Shown here: positions 1 to 9,724 of the stretch, piece after piece | How the letters are laid out: every line of letters starts with the position of its first letter | How positions within the stretch are numbered: position 1 is the first letter of the stretch | DNA from: Neonectria sp. B-13 | Taxonomy: Eukaryota > Ascomycota > Sordariomycetes > Hypocreales > Nectriaceae | Length of the DNA stretch: 64,000 bases | Direction: 5' to 3' | NCBI GenBank assembly: GCA_002682825.1 | Contig: NOKP01000007.1 | Coordinates: 1,178,001 to 1,242,000, forward strand | Notes under the pieces: model-generated | Databases searched by the model: none | What the model saw: only the letters and a program-made list of their open reading frames with translations | Told to the model about the DNA's origin: nothing | Translations under genes and position numbers: made by a program

Positions 1-677
1 CCAAGAAGACCATGCCCGTGATTTGGGGGGAGAGACCTTCGTCTCGAGCAAGATGGGCAAGTCCTGCAGTGAAGTTTGCGCCGGCCGAGGTGCCACCTAG
101 GATGAACCCCTTGGAGAGGCCTGTGTTGAGCTTATTCTGGCCTTCCGATGAAGCAGCCTGGGCACAGAAGTTAGGTAACTGATGAAAATATAAATACTGA
201 GCGACGACGTGGACTGACCCATCGGAGAACATCAAAACAGTCTCCGAAGCCGACGGGGAACTTGTTTTCGGGTGCGAGTCGGTACTCGACGTTGATGACA
301 ACAATCCCCATTTCAAGAGCAATAGCCCGACATGTTGAATCATCTGTCTCTAGGCCGCCAGTAACAAAGCCCCCACCGTGCATGTAAATGAAGAGGGGGA
401 GTGCCTCGTTGCCACTCGCGGTCCGACGGTAGCTTCGGAGAGTGATGGGGGCGCTGTCGCGCACAGGCACGTTGAACTCTTCAATATCCAGGCCTTCTTG
501 CGGCACAATGGGATCGTGCGCTCTCGTCATTCCACGGCTGACAACAATTCCCGGTGGCAGATTGTTTGGGAACTGATGTCACTGTCAATAATCTTGACAC
601 AAGCTGGAGGAGGGTTTCCGCCGACTCACGTCCACCCACTCGGGGTCCGGGGTTGCGTAGTGTCGATATTCTGCCAT
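1..677 (-). CDS. HSL-family alpha/beta hydrolase (lipase/esterase), 3' part beyond window
   Basis: Likely hydrolyses ester bonds of small or lipophilic substrates. Three exons can be joined in frame: 677-630, 572-219 and 157-1; the last runs off the window edge, so the C-terminal acid and histidine are not seen. The start MAEYRHYATPDPEWVD is the only ATG that leads into the rest. Visible motifs are the oxyanion-hole YMHGGGF followed by the family's NVEYRLAPE strand, then GGTSAGANF, where S takes the nucleophile place of the usual GDSAG. Introns are 57 and 61 bp; the second has the unusual donor GTCAGT. No secretion signal is visible, so it is probably intracellular. The family is certain; the substrate is unknown. 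Confidence 0.85.
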
Positions 678-1316
678 GGTGTTTTGTTGAAGCGGTGATG
701 AACGGGAGGACGTCTGCTGTACAGCGACGATCATGAGCATATATCCTTTTGTAGCGGTTTGGTCGGGGCCAGATCGGAACTCACCATGTTCAATGCTGAC
801 TGCCAAGGAGCGCCGTGACAAATACGAAACCCCAGTCCGAGTTAACCGCTCATCCAACTTCCCAACCTGGCTCGTTGGTGGATGATCCGTCCCACGTCGC
901 ACCTTGACGATCCGTTCTAGGGCTAGCCTTACGGATAGATTATCTTATCAGATGGGTCCTTGAGGTATTCTGGGTGGATATTAACGAACTAGACGAGACC
1001 TATGGGGGATAGTCGATGATCCTTCCCACGCGGCAATACGAAGCTAAACGAGAGGTGCATTTGTGGTCCTCGTGACGTCAAAATTCAAGAGCATTGCTAT
1101 TGCCGCAGCCTGCTTTAGCCATTATTACAACTAGTACAGTGCCCTATGTGCAATTCTATCATCACATTGAGTGTAGTTAACAACGAGCAGTAAGATACAT
1201 TAGTTTAGCTTCCCTCCTTACACACTAGAAAAACCATACTCCACTAAGCCAGCGTCTAAGTACAGATAGAAAGAAAAGCGACCTCTGCCAGCGTCCTCAG
1301 TATCCCGAATCCTTAT
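678..1316. other. intergenic, between two minus-strand genes
   Basis: About 640 bp upstream of the esterase and downstream of the methyltransferase. It should hold the esterase promoter and the methyltransferase terminator. I see no convincing ORF, RNA gene or repeat. Confidence 0.5.
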
Positions 1317-2551
1317 TCATGTCTCGTTCTTTGCCTTCATGAAAGAAGCCCGTTCCAAAGCCGTCGCCTGAGTGCTCCAGATGGTTCTTCCCATAACTAA
1401 CATTCTCTCACCAAATTCATCTAGCAAATTCTTGGCATCCTCGCTATCTGCTTGGAACGCCTTGGCACACTCGTCGCTTGTGCCCAGACTGGCGATCTTC
1501 CATTCTTGTTTCCAGTCGGCGATGGCCCTCGAAGCCAACTCGCTGTCGGCTTGAACATTCTTGGCAACTGCATAGAATGATGATCTCATCCCGTGGTGCT
1601 GGCGATGCTTGAAGACCTTGACATCAGAAAATTTGCAGAGTGTGTTGAGAAACTTCAAAGAACCCCATGCCTCTAGCTTGTGGAGGAGGATCACCATGGT
1701 GCCTCCATGCCTCAAATGCTCAAGACTGAGTGCGAGCTGAGTCGTTGTTAGGCGGCGGGCTTCATTTGGCTCGCGCCACTCCAGGCGCTCATGGGTTCTG
1801 AGGACTTGACCATCACATAGTGCCAGATCAAACTTCTCTCCCTCTGAAAACCTCTGTTCTAGGAGAAAGGAGCTTGCGTCTGGATGATTGGCAGGGATGT
1901 CGTCTTTCGTGAGGCCCATGTCTCCTGCAAGCATTGTTACGTCGAGAAACTCAACCTGGAGGTTCGCATGCTCAAGGAGGACCTCGTGGCCACCTTGCTC
2001 CACCGGCAAACTCAGAGCCCTGACACGCGCGTTGGGATATTTGCTTAGACAGTAGGCGACAAATCCGCCTGGGGCCATACACATATCTAGGATGGCTGGT
2101 TGATTCGCCTTGTGGCGGACGTTGAAGGCTTTGGTGAAACGGTGTAGGTCTTTGCCAATGGTCTGCATCATACTGTAAAAGTAACGAGCATTCTTGACTG
2201 AAGCCTTGTCCGCTGCGTTCCGTTGCCTTTTGAAGTGTTCGTCTCCTTCGGCGCTTTCCCATCCCTAAAGCAACATGATCCAGGTCAGTATGGCGTAACT
2301 AGGCTTATTGGTATGATCACACTGGCGACGCAACTTACCTTCTTGCGCAGTTCTTGGAGACGACGAAACTCCATGGACCTTTCCGAAGCATATTCTATGA
2401 TTTTCTTGTTGGCTCCGGCAACCCTGAAGAATCTTGCGTCATCCTCTTCCTTTCCATATCCGTCCGGCTGTCTAGTGGCCATGGTCGCCTCAGGGCTAGT
2501 GGGTGAGTCGCGAGGGGAGCTAGGGGATGACTGGTTGGTATCCAAAGACAT
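1317..2551 (-). CDS. FtsJ-like (RrmJ-type) SAM-dependent methyltransferase-domain protein
   Basis: Predicted SAM-dependent methyltransferase with an FtsJ-like fold, possibly acting on RNA. Two exons, 2551-2339 and 2264-1317, are joined over a 74-bp intron (GTAAGT...TTTAG) and give 386 aa. Residues 1-40 are a Ser/Pro-rich leader. The SAM-binding loop ILDMCMAPGGF lies near residues 129-139, followed by the acidic strand FDLALCDG and the strand GGTMVILLHKLEAW, which carries the Lys of the FtsJ K-D-K-E set. The C-terminal third is charged and has no domain I recognise. The start MSLDTNQSS was chosen because it is the first in-frame ATG after upstream stops; a second Met 23 codons later is possible. 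The target RNA or molecule cannot be inferred from the sequence. Confidence 0.8.
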
Positions 2552-3777
2552 TGTGGCAAGGGTAGGGAGCCTTGGTGTGGTTGCGCAGGTCAAGAAGGTT
2601 CTTGGTTGATATGAGATGGCTGAGAAGTGATTTGAGATCGAGCCTACTCTCGGCTTCTTATAGATCCCGACGAAAAGAAGAGGCCCAGGCAGACTTTTGT
2701 GGTCAAGCATACACATTTTCCTTCCGAGGCATGGTTGCAGTGACTGTCTCCAAGACTGGTGGGCCTCCTGCATGGTCATTGTTGTCACCAACATATCAAG
2801 AAGACGAAACCACACGAATAACAGGGATGGAACCACACTGTTGGACAGCTTAATACACTTTCTGTACTGACCGTTGGCGCAGAAGCCATCGGTCGGCCTT
2901 CGTTGGCCAACTTCCATGCTCCGCCACAACCCAGGCATATTCATATTTGAGTCAGCATGATTGGTCTATTTGGGGTGGGGGCAAACACATGATGAAGAAT
3001 GCTAGGCTGAGGCCCTCGACCACCATACAGAGCGACCTCCTTATGCTTGGAACCATGTAATTCTCTCGACCTGGCCTCGCCACTTCATGCGCTGGTGTAG
3101 TGCAGGCAGATTATAGGCTCAAGATGCTGGAAGCATTTATACAGTGAAATGACCATCACAAATTGGTATAGCAGATAGCAGAAGTTTGGATGGTTGGCTG
3201 CTTGATTGGCAATCGCCAACTTGGCCACCGAGACTGCAGGCTGCCGTAGGTACGATAACAACCTGATTCACGGCGTTACTACACAGGCCACACTCTTCCA
3301 AAGCTTATAACAACCTGTGATTAACATGTTGCCATAAAATATCGTGGGCTTGGTGACTGTATGAGTTGGTAGCGACTACCGAATTAACTACACAAAAGGC
3401 CGCTGTTAGGTACCTAGCCGGGTGAACAGCTCAGATATGATGTTAATGGCTACAGTACTGTAATTATTGACGATTTCCCCCATTCTTTTACTGAGTATGC
3501 ATTCCATGTCTACTTGCAATGCAAGAAAGGCCTGCGGAGATGCTGACCCCAATACACACAGGAAACCGGAGTTCGAGGGAGTCCTTTGGTGGCCACCCAT
3601 ATAAACGTATTAGCTGAAGACTCCTGGGCCACCGAGGACAGCTACCTTGGCAATCTTCGGCGAGACAACTATATTCCGCCAGAGTAAAGCCAAAAATAAG
3701 GATTAGATCACTTACATACTAGAAGAGGGTATAAACATCTAACACGTAGTTGGATTCTTACCTATGTTAAAACTTCC
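2552..3777. other. intergenic, no gene seen
   Basis: About 1.2 kb holding only short non-conserved ORFs on both strands. The end nearest 2551 should contain the promoter of the methyltransferase gene. Confidence 0.5.
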
Positions 3778-5143
3778 CTAGGTCCATGTATTGCCCTTGA
3801 AAACCTCATCCATCAAATCCTGGAATGCTTCAAGGAAGCAATCAATGTGCTTCTCCTTATGCACAAGATTCAGCGACACAAAGCCGCGCTTACCTATATA
3901 AATAACCAACCCCCCCCCCCGGCTTAGCATGTAGAAAAACAAAGTATCCCTTAGCCGCGCCTGGCCAGGGCCGCTAAAATTAAGTCCAATTATACTGCCG
4001 AACCCCGTCGCATGATGAGTTGAACCCAGTACTTCTTCACAAGCAAGTTAATACCCTCCCTTGGCTTATCGCCGAGGCCGTTCGCTTTGCGTCAGAAACT
4101 TGGCTCCGGCAATGCCGGCAGCCCTGGTGAAAGTATTGCTATTGTAGGTTCCCGAATGGGTCAAGACGGAGCCCTGACGAGGATCAAGGGCATTCATAAG
4201 GCTGCCGCGTCCACCAAAGGCGCCGAAGGAAGGGCCACCCCCGATATACTTGCCGAGCGTGGTGATGTACGGAAAGATGCGTAAGTGACTTTGAATGCCG
4301 TTGATATGCAGACGAGACGTGACCACCTCGTCAAAGATCAAGACGGCGCCAAGCCTCGTGGCCTCGTCGCGGAGGAACCGAAGGAACGCGGGTGTGCCAG
4401 GGACGACACCACCAGCGCCCTGAATAGGCTCTACGATGATGGCAGCTATATCGGCGCTGAGCATCGACTTTGTGTGCTCGATATCGTTAAAGCGGCCCAG
4501 CACAAAGTCGTGCGGAATGGTTGTTGCGTGTGGCTTAGCACCAAACCCAATGAAGCCGCCGTGGTAACCATTCTCAAAAGCCAGGATCTAGCAGCAGAAA
4601 AGTAAGCAATGGCCAGAAGATGGATGGAAGAGTAATCCAGCTACGCACCTTGCTCCTCTTGGTGACGCTGGTCGCTAGTGCAAGGGCCATTGTATTGGCT
4701 TCTGTGCCCGAGTTGCAGAATCGAAGGGTATCTATGCTCTGGAAGCGATCCTTGATCAAGCGCGCGAGCTCTACCTCGTCGTCGCCTGGACCGCCGCGGT
4801 TAATGCTACGGCTCATTGCCTGCTAGATGGCTTCCAAGATGTATGGGTTGGAGTGACCAAAAAAGGCAGCGGAGAACTCGGACACAAAGTCGAGATACTC
4901 AACCCCGTCCACAGACGTGACGTAGCAGTCTCGCGCGGAGGACATGGCCAGAGGAAAAGGGTCATAGTGCAGGACCGAGCGCGTGTTGCTGCTAGGCATG
5001 TGCTTGGCAGCCTCTTCAAACCGGCTCTTCGACTTGGGGTTGCCGTTGACGAAGTCGCGCATAACGTGGGCGGCGTGGATCTGATCAAGCGTGTCCACCC
5101 AGGACGAGCTTGGCTCTGAGACCGTCGTGATCGAGCGGTCCGC
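3778..5143 (-). pseudogene. class-III PLP aminotransferase (glutamate-1-semialdehyde aminomutase-like), broken
   Basis: Homologous along its whole length to PLP-dependent class-III aminotransferases. N-terminal block FGHSNPYILEAI, then CNSGTEANTMALALA, one apparently intact intron, YHGGFIGFGAKPHATT, the cofactor block LIFDEVVTSRL and the PLP-lysine segment TTLGKYIGGG, and the C-terminal pieces ATGFGSIIGLNFSGPG and GKRGFVSLNLVHKEKH. Lesions: an in-frame TAG at 4823-4825 where Q is expected, a shift after KFLTQ near 4080, a further shift near 4035, and a shift at a run of 10 Cs (about 3911-3920 on the plus strand). No ATG precedes the first conserved block; its frame runs back to the TAG that ends the neighbouring cupin. 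Certainly non-functional as a single protein. Confidence 0.88.
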
Positions 5144-5627
5144 CTACTCGACGTAGAATGCGACCAATCCCTTGCTTCTCACGCGCAAGGTGCGAGACCC
5201 GTTGGGGAGCCAGATGACGCTTCCGGCGGAAACGTGGAACTCTTCGCCGGAATTCACGTCTTTCCAGGTTGCTTCGTCTACAAGAGAGTATTAGATGAGA
5301 GTCAAGGTGAGTACTTGAACGGCCCACTCCCATCTAAAATGATGTATTTGACCTCGTTGTTTTCGATTTCCACCACTGTTGTGTTGTCTTGCGTGTCATC
5401 GGCGTTCCAGATTCCCAGCATCAAGGGTTCGTCGGTTCTTTTGGCTTGGTGTCACTATACGAAAATTTGGCAAGGCTAAGGTAGACAACTCGAGATGGGA
5501 ACTTACCCTGCTCCTATGAACTCGGATAGCTCGCCTGCGCCATATCTGACGACTGTGGAAAATTCTTGACATCTGCGACCACACCCTGATGCCGTTCCCG
5601 GAGATATAAAATGACCGGTCTTCCCAT
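5144..5627 (-). pseudogene. EutQ-like cupin protein, broken
   Basis: Starts MGRPVILYLRERHQGVVADV and continues through DNTTVVEIENNEVKYIILDG and EEFHVSAGSVIWLPNGSRT, the jelly-roll pattern of RmlC/EutQ-type cupins (ethanolamine-utilisation-like). Two one-base deletions break it: one within YPS/EFIGAG near 5530, one at N-P/LMLGIWN near 5430. A third phase mismatch sits at the last junction (about 5290-5320). It ends with a TAG at 5144-5146. The same frame then continues, without any ATG, into the aminotransferase relic, so the two may once have been one protein. The original substrate is unknown. Confidence 0.75.
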
Positions 5628-6070
5628 TCAACCTCAGTAGTCACAGTGGGCCTTTTCTTTTTCCACTAGGAAAAGAGCCGGTGGCCCTTTGTTTGCTGTC
5701 CCAGGATATTTAACGACGAACTACGCACAGGTGGATATGGATACAACAAAACCATTTCTCAATAACTACCTAGCTTGCGTAACCTGCCGCCGGAGGTATT
5801 TGTTTACACAGTGGCAGTAGGTGCCGTTGAGGCCACCCTCGTCGCCCTCTTTGGGTTGTCAGATCGCCTTGTCCAGGCCCGCTACAGCTACGATATGTCA
5901 TACATATATCTGTGCATTTCCGACCCCAATCTTAGTCAGATAACCCAAACATCCCCCCCGTTCCCTACAGGTCTGCAACCCGTAATCGTTGTGTTTGTTA
6001 GATCCCTTCTCTGTGTTGTTGGACATTTTGAAAGACCCGAAAGCTTGCGTCCTCGCCCCAATAGGAAAAC
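5628..6070. promoter_or_regulatory. divergent intergenic region
   Basis: About 440 bp between the minus-strand cupin relic and the plus-strand reductase. It must contain the reductase promoter and 5' UTR. No distinct operator or repeat is visible. Confidence 0.4.
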
Positions 6071-7185
6071 ATGTCTGCGACTACGACCTACGAATCTGTG
6101 CATCTGGCCACCCGGCCGACTGGCTCCATCGTCCTGGGAGAGACCTTCTCGACACGCACGAATACACGACCGTCGACCGCAGACCTCCAAGATGGAGAGG
6201 TTATCCTTGACGTGATTTATCTGAGCGTCGACCCGGCGATGCGCGGCTGGCTCGACGACAAGCGCTCATACCACCCTCCAGTCCAGATTGATGAGGTAAT
6301 GCACGGCTTCAGCCTGGGCATAGTGAGGGCTTCCAAATCACAGTCCTTCCCAGAGGGATGCTATGCCCTGGCCAACTCGGGCTGGACCGAGGTCGCAAAG
6401 CTGCATGAGAGGCATCTCGAGAAGATCGATGTGAACTCGAGCTCCTCCCTGTCGGACTGGCTCGGCACTCTTGGCTTCACCGGCATGACGGCGTACTTTG
6501 GCATTGTTGACATTGCAAAAGTTCGCGAGGGAGATCTTGTCGTTATCTCGGGAGCAGCTGGAGCCACTGGGTCGGTCGCTGGCCAGATTGCTAAGATCAA
6601 AGGGGCTCAGGTCATTGGCCTTGCAGGGTCGGACGATAAGTGCCGGTGGCTAGTCAACGAACTCGGATTCGACGCTGCACTTAATTATAAGGCAGATAAA
6701 TTTCGACAAGAGCTAGAACATGCTACTGCGGATCACATCGACGTTTTCTTCGATAACGTCGGCGGCGAGATCTTAGACATGGCGCTCGAGCGCGCCAAGC
6801 CTCATGCTCGGTTCATCATGTGTGGAGCCGTCAGCCAGCACAACGGGAATGCGTACGGCTTGAGGAACTACCTCATGATCACTCGAATGCGTATCACAAT
6901 GCAAGGATTCATCATATTCGACTTCAGTGATCGCTTCGGAGAAGCACGCGAGTACTTATCAAAGTGGCTGGCCGAGGGACGCGTCAAGCGTGGAGGAACA
7001 ATCCTCAAAGGCGGTATACGTCAAGGGGAGAGGGCGCTACTCGGCCTGTATGAGGGGCTCAACATTGGTAAGAGGCAACCTTGATTATTTCGTTATTACA
7101 TTGCTACATGACCCGGGATAGCTAATCATCTCTATATCAAATAGGCAAACTACTGGTGGAAGTAACACCCCCCGATGTGGAGTAG
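6071..7185 (+). CDS. MDR-superfamily NADP-dependent oxidoreductase (prostaglandin-reductase/LTB4DH type)
   Basis: Probable NADPH-dependent double-bond reductase of the zinc-independent medium-chain dehydrogenase/reductase family, cytosolic. Two exons (6071-7067, 7145-7185) with a 77-bp intron give 345 aa. N-terminal block DVIYLSVDPAMRGWL is diagnostic of the LTB4DH-like subgroup; GFTGMTAYFGIVDI precedes the Rossmann motif SGAAGATGSVAGQIAKIKG (about residues 160-178); DVFFDNVGGEILDMAL follows. The protein ends in GLNIGKLLVEVTPPDVE, the last 13 residues being supplied by exon 2. No catalytic-zinc cysteine cluster is present, as expected. It lies divergently beside the decayed cupin/aminotransferase locus and is intact, so it is not part of that decay. 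The substrate is unknown. Confidence 0.93.
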
Positions 7186-7568
7186 CTGGTATATTGGTCT
7201 AAAGATGAATGTGATTTCGGCATCTGATGAAGTGAGAGAAGAGGCCATGGTCCTTGATTCAATCCCTGCAGATATTGACGGCAGAGCAATGCTCCTTGGC
7301 AACTTGTGTGGAGAGCAGATCCACGAGACAACACCAAGTAGCCAGCCATGAAAGAATAGCCTTTATGCAGCCTTAAAAGAAAGATTAAGGTGACTCTGGC
7401 ATTGACCGACAGGATAGAAGCTCGCAAGCGGTGAAGGACATGGTAAAGCCATCTGCGTGACCAGAAATAGGCCTGAATACTCTCCATTGTATGTTGTAAA
7501 ACTCGAATGGGTGAGTCGACCAACTTCGCCAACATTCATCTTTGATAAACAGCCCAGCTGTGTTTTGA
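7186..7568. other. tail-to-tail intergenic
   Basis: About 380 bp between convergent genes, expected to contain both 3' UTRs. Nothing else is seen. Confidence 0.4.
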
Positions 7569-9129
7569 TCAGAGGAAGCGAATGTTCAAGTCAAAATAAC
7601 CCGGCTGGCAAACTCTTGCGTCAGGCTGCCCAAGGCTATTAATGGCGTCTTTTCTATACTTCAAGTCCTCTGCCAGGGAGACCGTTTCAAGCTGAATCTG
7701 CGTGTGCCAGGGAGCCTGGGTCTGATTCCGTTTCATTTGCGCTACAGCATCTGTCAACCGAATGATTCCCAATCCACCCTCACACCACCGGTAGTAACTT
7801 AGGGTTGTGGCTCCACTCTGTAGCGTGTTCGAGGTCTCTTGATCTAGATCTTGGACAACGCTGGAGAGCACTACATAAACCGCACCCACCAAGTCAATGT
7901 CGTATCTGGTATTTTGGCTGCGAAAAGCGTCCAAGAGACGGAGGTGCAGGCTCGCGCTTTTGAGCAGTGTTTCCGACATGCTAGTCGTAGAGGTTGAGAC
8001 ATCATGCTGAACAGGCTCATGGAACTGCCATAAACAGGTAGCTGTGATGACCGAGGACATCGAGACAAAGAAGACTGTAGTTGGTGATAGGGTCTGCGCT
8101 GTTGGTTCAAGTTTTAAGATTGTTGGAATGACCTGTTTAATTAACAGATCAGTATCAAAGCTCAACACGTCCTGGTGGCAAGGATAAGACAAACATGTTA
8201 ATCACAGGGGTCCTACTTCTGCTATGAGCAACGTGTGCTCGTAGGCCGAATAAAACTCGGGTTGAGATGGCCAGCGCTCGTTGAGCAACAGATCGAACAT
8301 ATCCCTCGGGACGTCTGTCCGTAGAGTTCAGTATCGAACCTCAAACAACCAAAGACAAGGAGGGTAGCTTACATGATAGGATATGGATACTATGGAGCTA
8401 GACTATTGCTTCAGCCTGGTACACATACTTTGCACTATCAAAATATAGGATATGCGAAGGAAAGTCGATATAATATTGTTCCAGAGAGGAACGTACTTGG
8501 CACATGCCAACGCTTCCAGGCTGAAATCGTTGGGCAAGTCGCAGACACCTTCGGAAAATGGGCGAGGTTAACACTGTTAAGTTACTCACTGGAAAAGACG
8601 CTGGTCTTCGTCGGATTGAAACTGCTTTGAGTGGTGCAGCAGCTTCAAGACGCTAAAAGGTTGCGGGACCTATGTTAGTAAGAATGAAATTGGTCGCTTG
8701 ACAAGGGCATCGACTCACACGTTCTGCAGTTGAATAGCAGTGCCAGTTCTGGCTCGGTAAGTATTCAATCATGATGAAAGACTGAGAGAGAGAGGGCACC
8801 CACATGAATATGACTGACACATCACGAAGTCCGGTGGTTTCGTCCTCCTGGTCCAACTCTGCCCATATGGTATAGGCCAAGGAATTCCATCGAGCGGCTA
8901 TCCCAATCAGTGAGCTTTTTAAGGCCCAAGTGAAACTAGCTAGGACGAGTGTGATGGACTGGCAGACGCTTATGTCTCGCAACTTCCACGTCAACATGGG
9001 GATGAGGCTGAGGGCCCCGACTCCCAAGGTGTCAATCAGGAGCTCCCTAGCCGGCCAACGGGTCACACCAATCTGGCCACCGATGCGTCGCTCCTGTGGC
9101 GCTCGTCCAAGCCTTTTGCTCGATGCCAA
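7569..9129 (-). CDS. fungal regulator-like protein, N-terminus unresolved
   Basis: Six exons join without a frame break: from about 9129 to 8719, then 8669-8590, 8548-8497, 8397-8373, 8314-8217 and 8171-7569. The joined protein contains LLNERWPSQPEFYSAYEHT, LLIKQVIPTILKLEPTAQT and helical segments resembling the C-terminal half of fungal-specific transcription factors. No Zn2Cys6 cluster and no convincing initiator ATG are seen; 9129 is only where the open frame begins (TTG), so an upstream exon or a start further in is likely. The consistent phases at five introns argue that this is a real, non-decayed gene. The assignment to transcription factors is tentative. Confidence 0.5.
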
Positions 9130-9724
9130 TGCCGGGCTGTCTCAGCAGACTCAGCCCCCATGCAGGTGCCCAACCTGATACACAGACATGAGTGCTGCGG
9201 CCTTCAAACCCGACCTGCTTCCATGGGCGCTTATCAAGAGCCTGTGAGGGAACGGCGGGCCAGCAAAGCCCAGCGCCTCAGTCCTCAGGGCCAAACGTGT
9301 TGGTGCTTCTAAGCGCTGAGTTGACGAGGCCAACCCCCTGGCTTCAGCCTCGTCTTACACTGATGCGTCCAGGGGCCGGCCGATCTACCCCAATGTGTCC
9401 AGCTGCAGGATAGTGGATGAATTAATCAGTACTATGTAGACCAGTACTCCGTCGCCGGCCGGGGCTCCACCCAAGCGTAGTGGGATGTTGGTCGCAGCAT
9501 GACAGAACCAACATGCATATGGATGCATCGAACTGGATCTTAGTGTACTTTGGGATGACAATTAAATTCCCGCTCTTTCCCCTCCTGTACCCCTCAAGCG
9601 AGCCATCTGCACAGCCCATTTGCTTCATCCTGACTTCCGCTTTGCTCTCTCCTTGCTGAAATATCAAGTACCAAGGCCATTTGATCTTCTCTGTTGCTAG
9701 ATCTCAGCCGCACCAAGCCCGAAG
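9130..9724. promoter_or_regulatory. divergent intergenic region upstream of the GTPase gene
   Basis: About 600 bp between the regulator-like gene and the GTPase gene. It may also hide the missing first exon of the former. A pyrimidine-rich stretch around 9570-9660 lies upstream of the GTPase start. Confidence 0.35.

Noticed and set aside
3406..3600. 64-codon minus-strand ORF
   Set aside because: Too short, no conserved pattern or introns leading to other exons.
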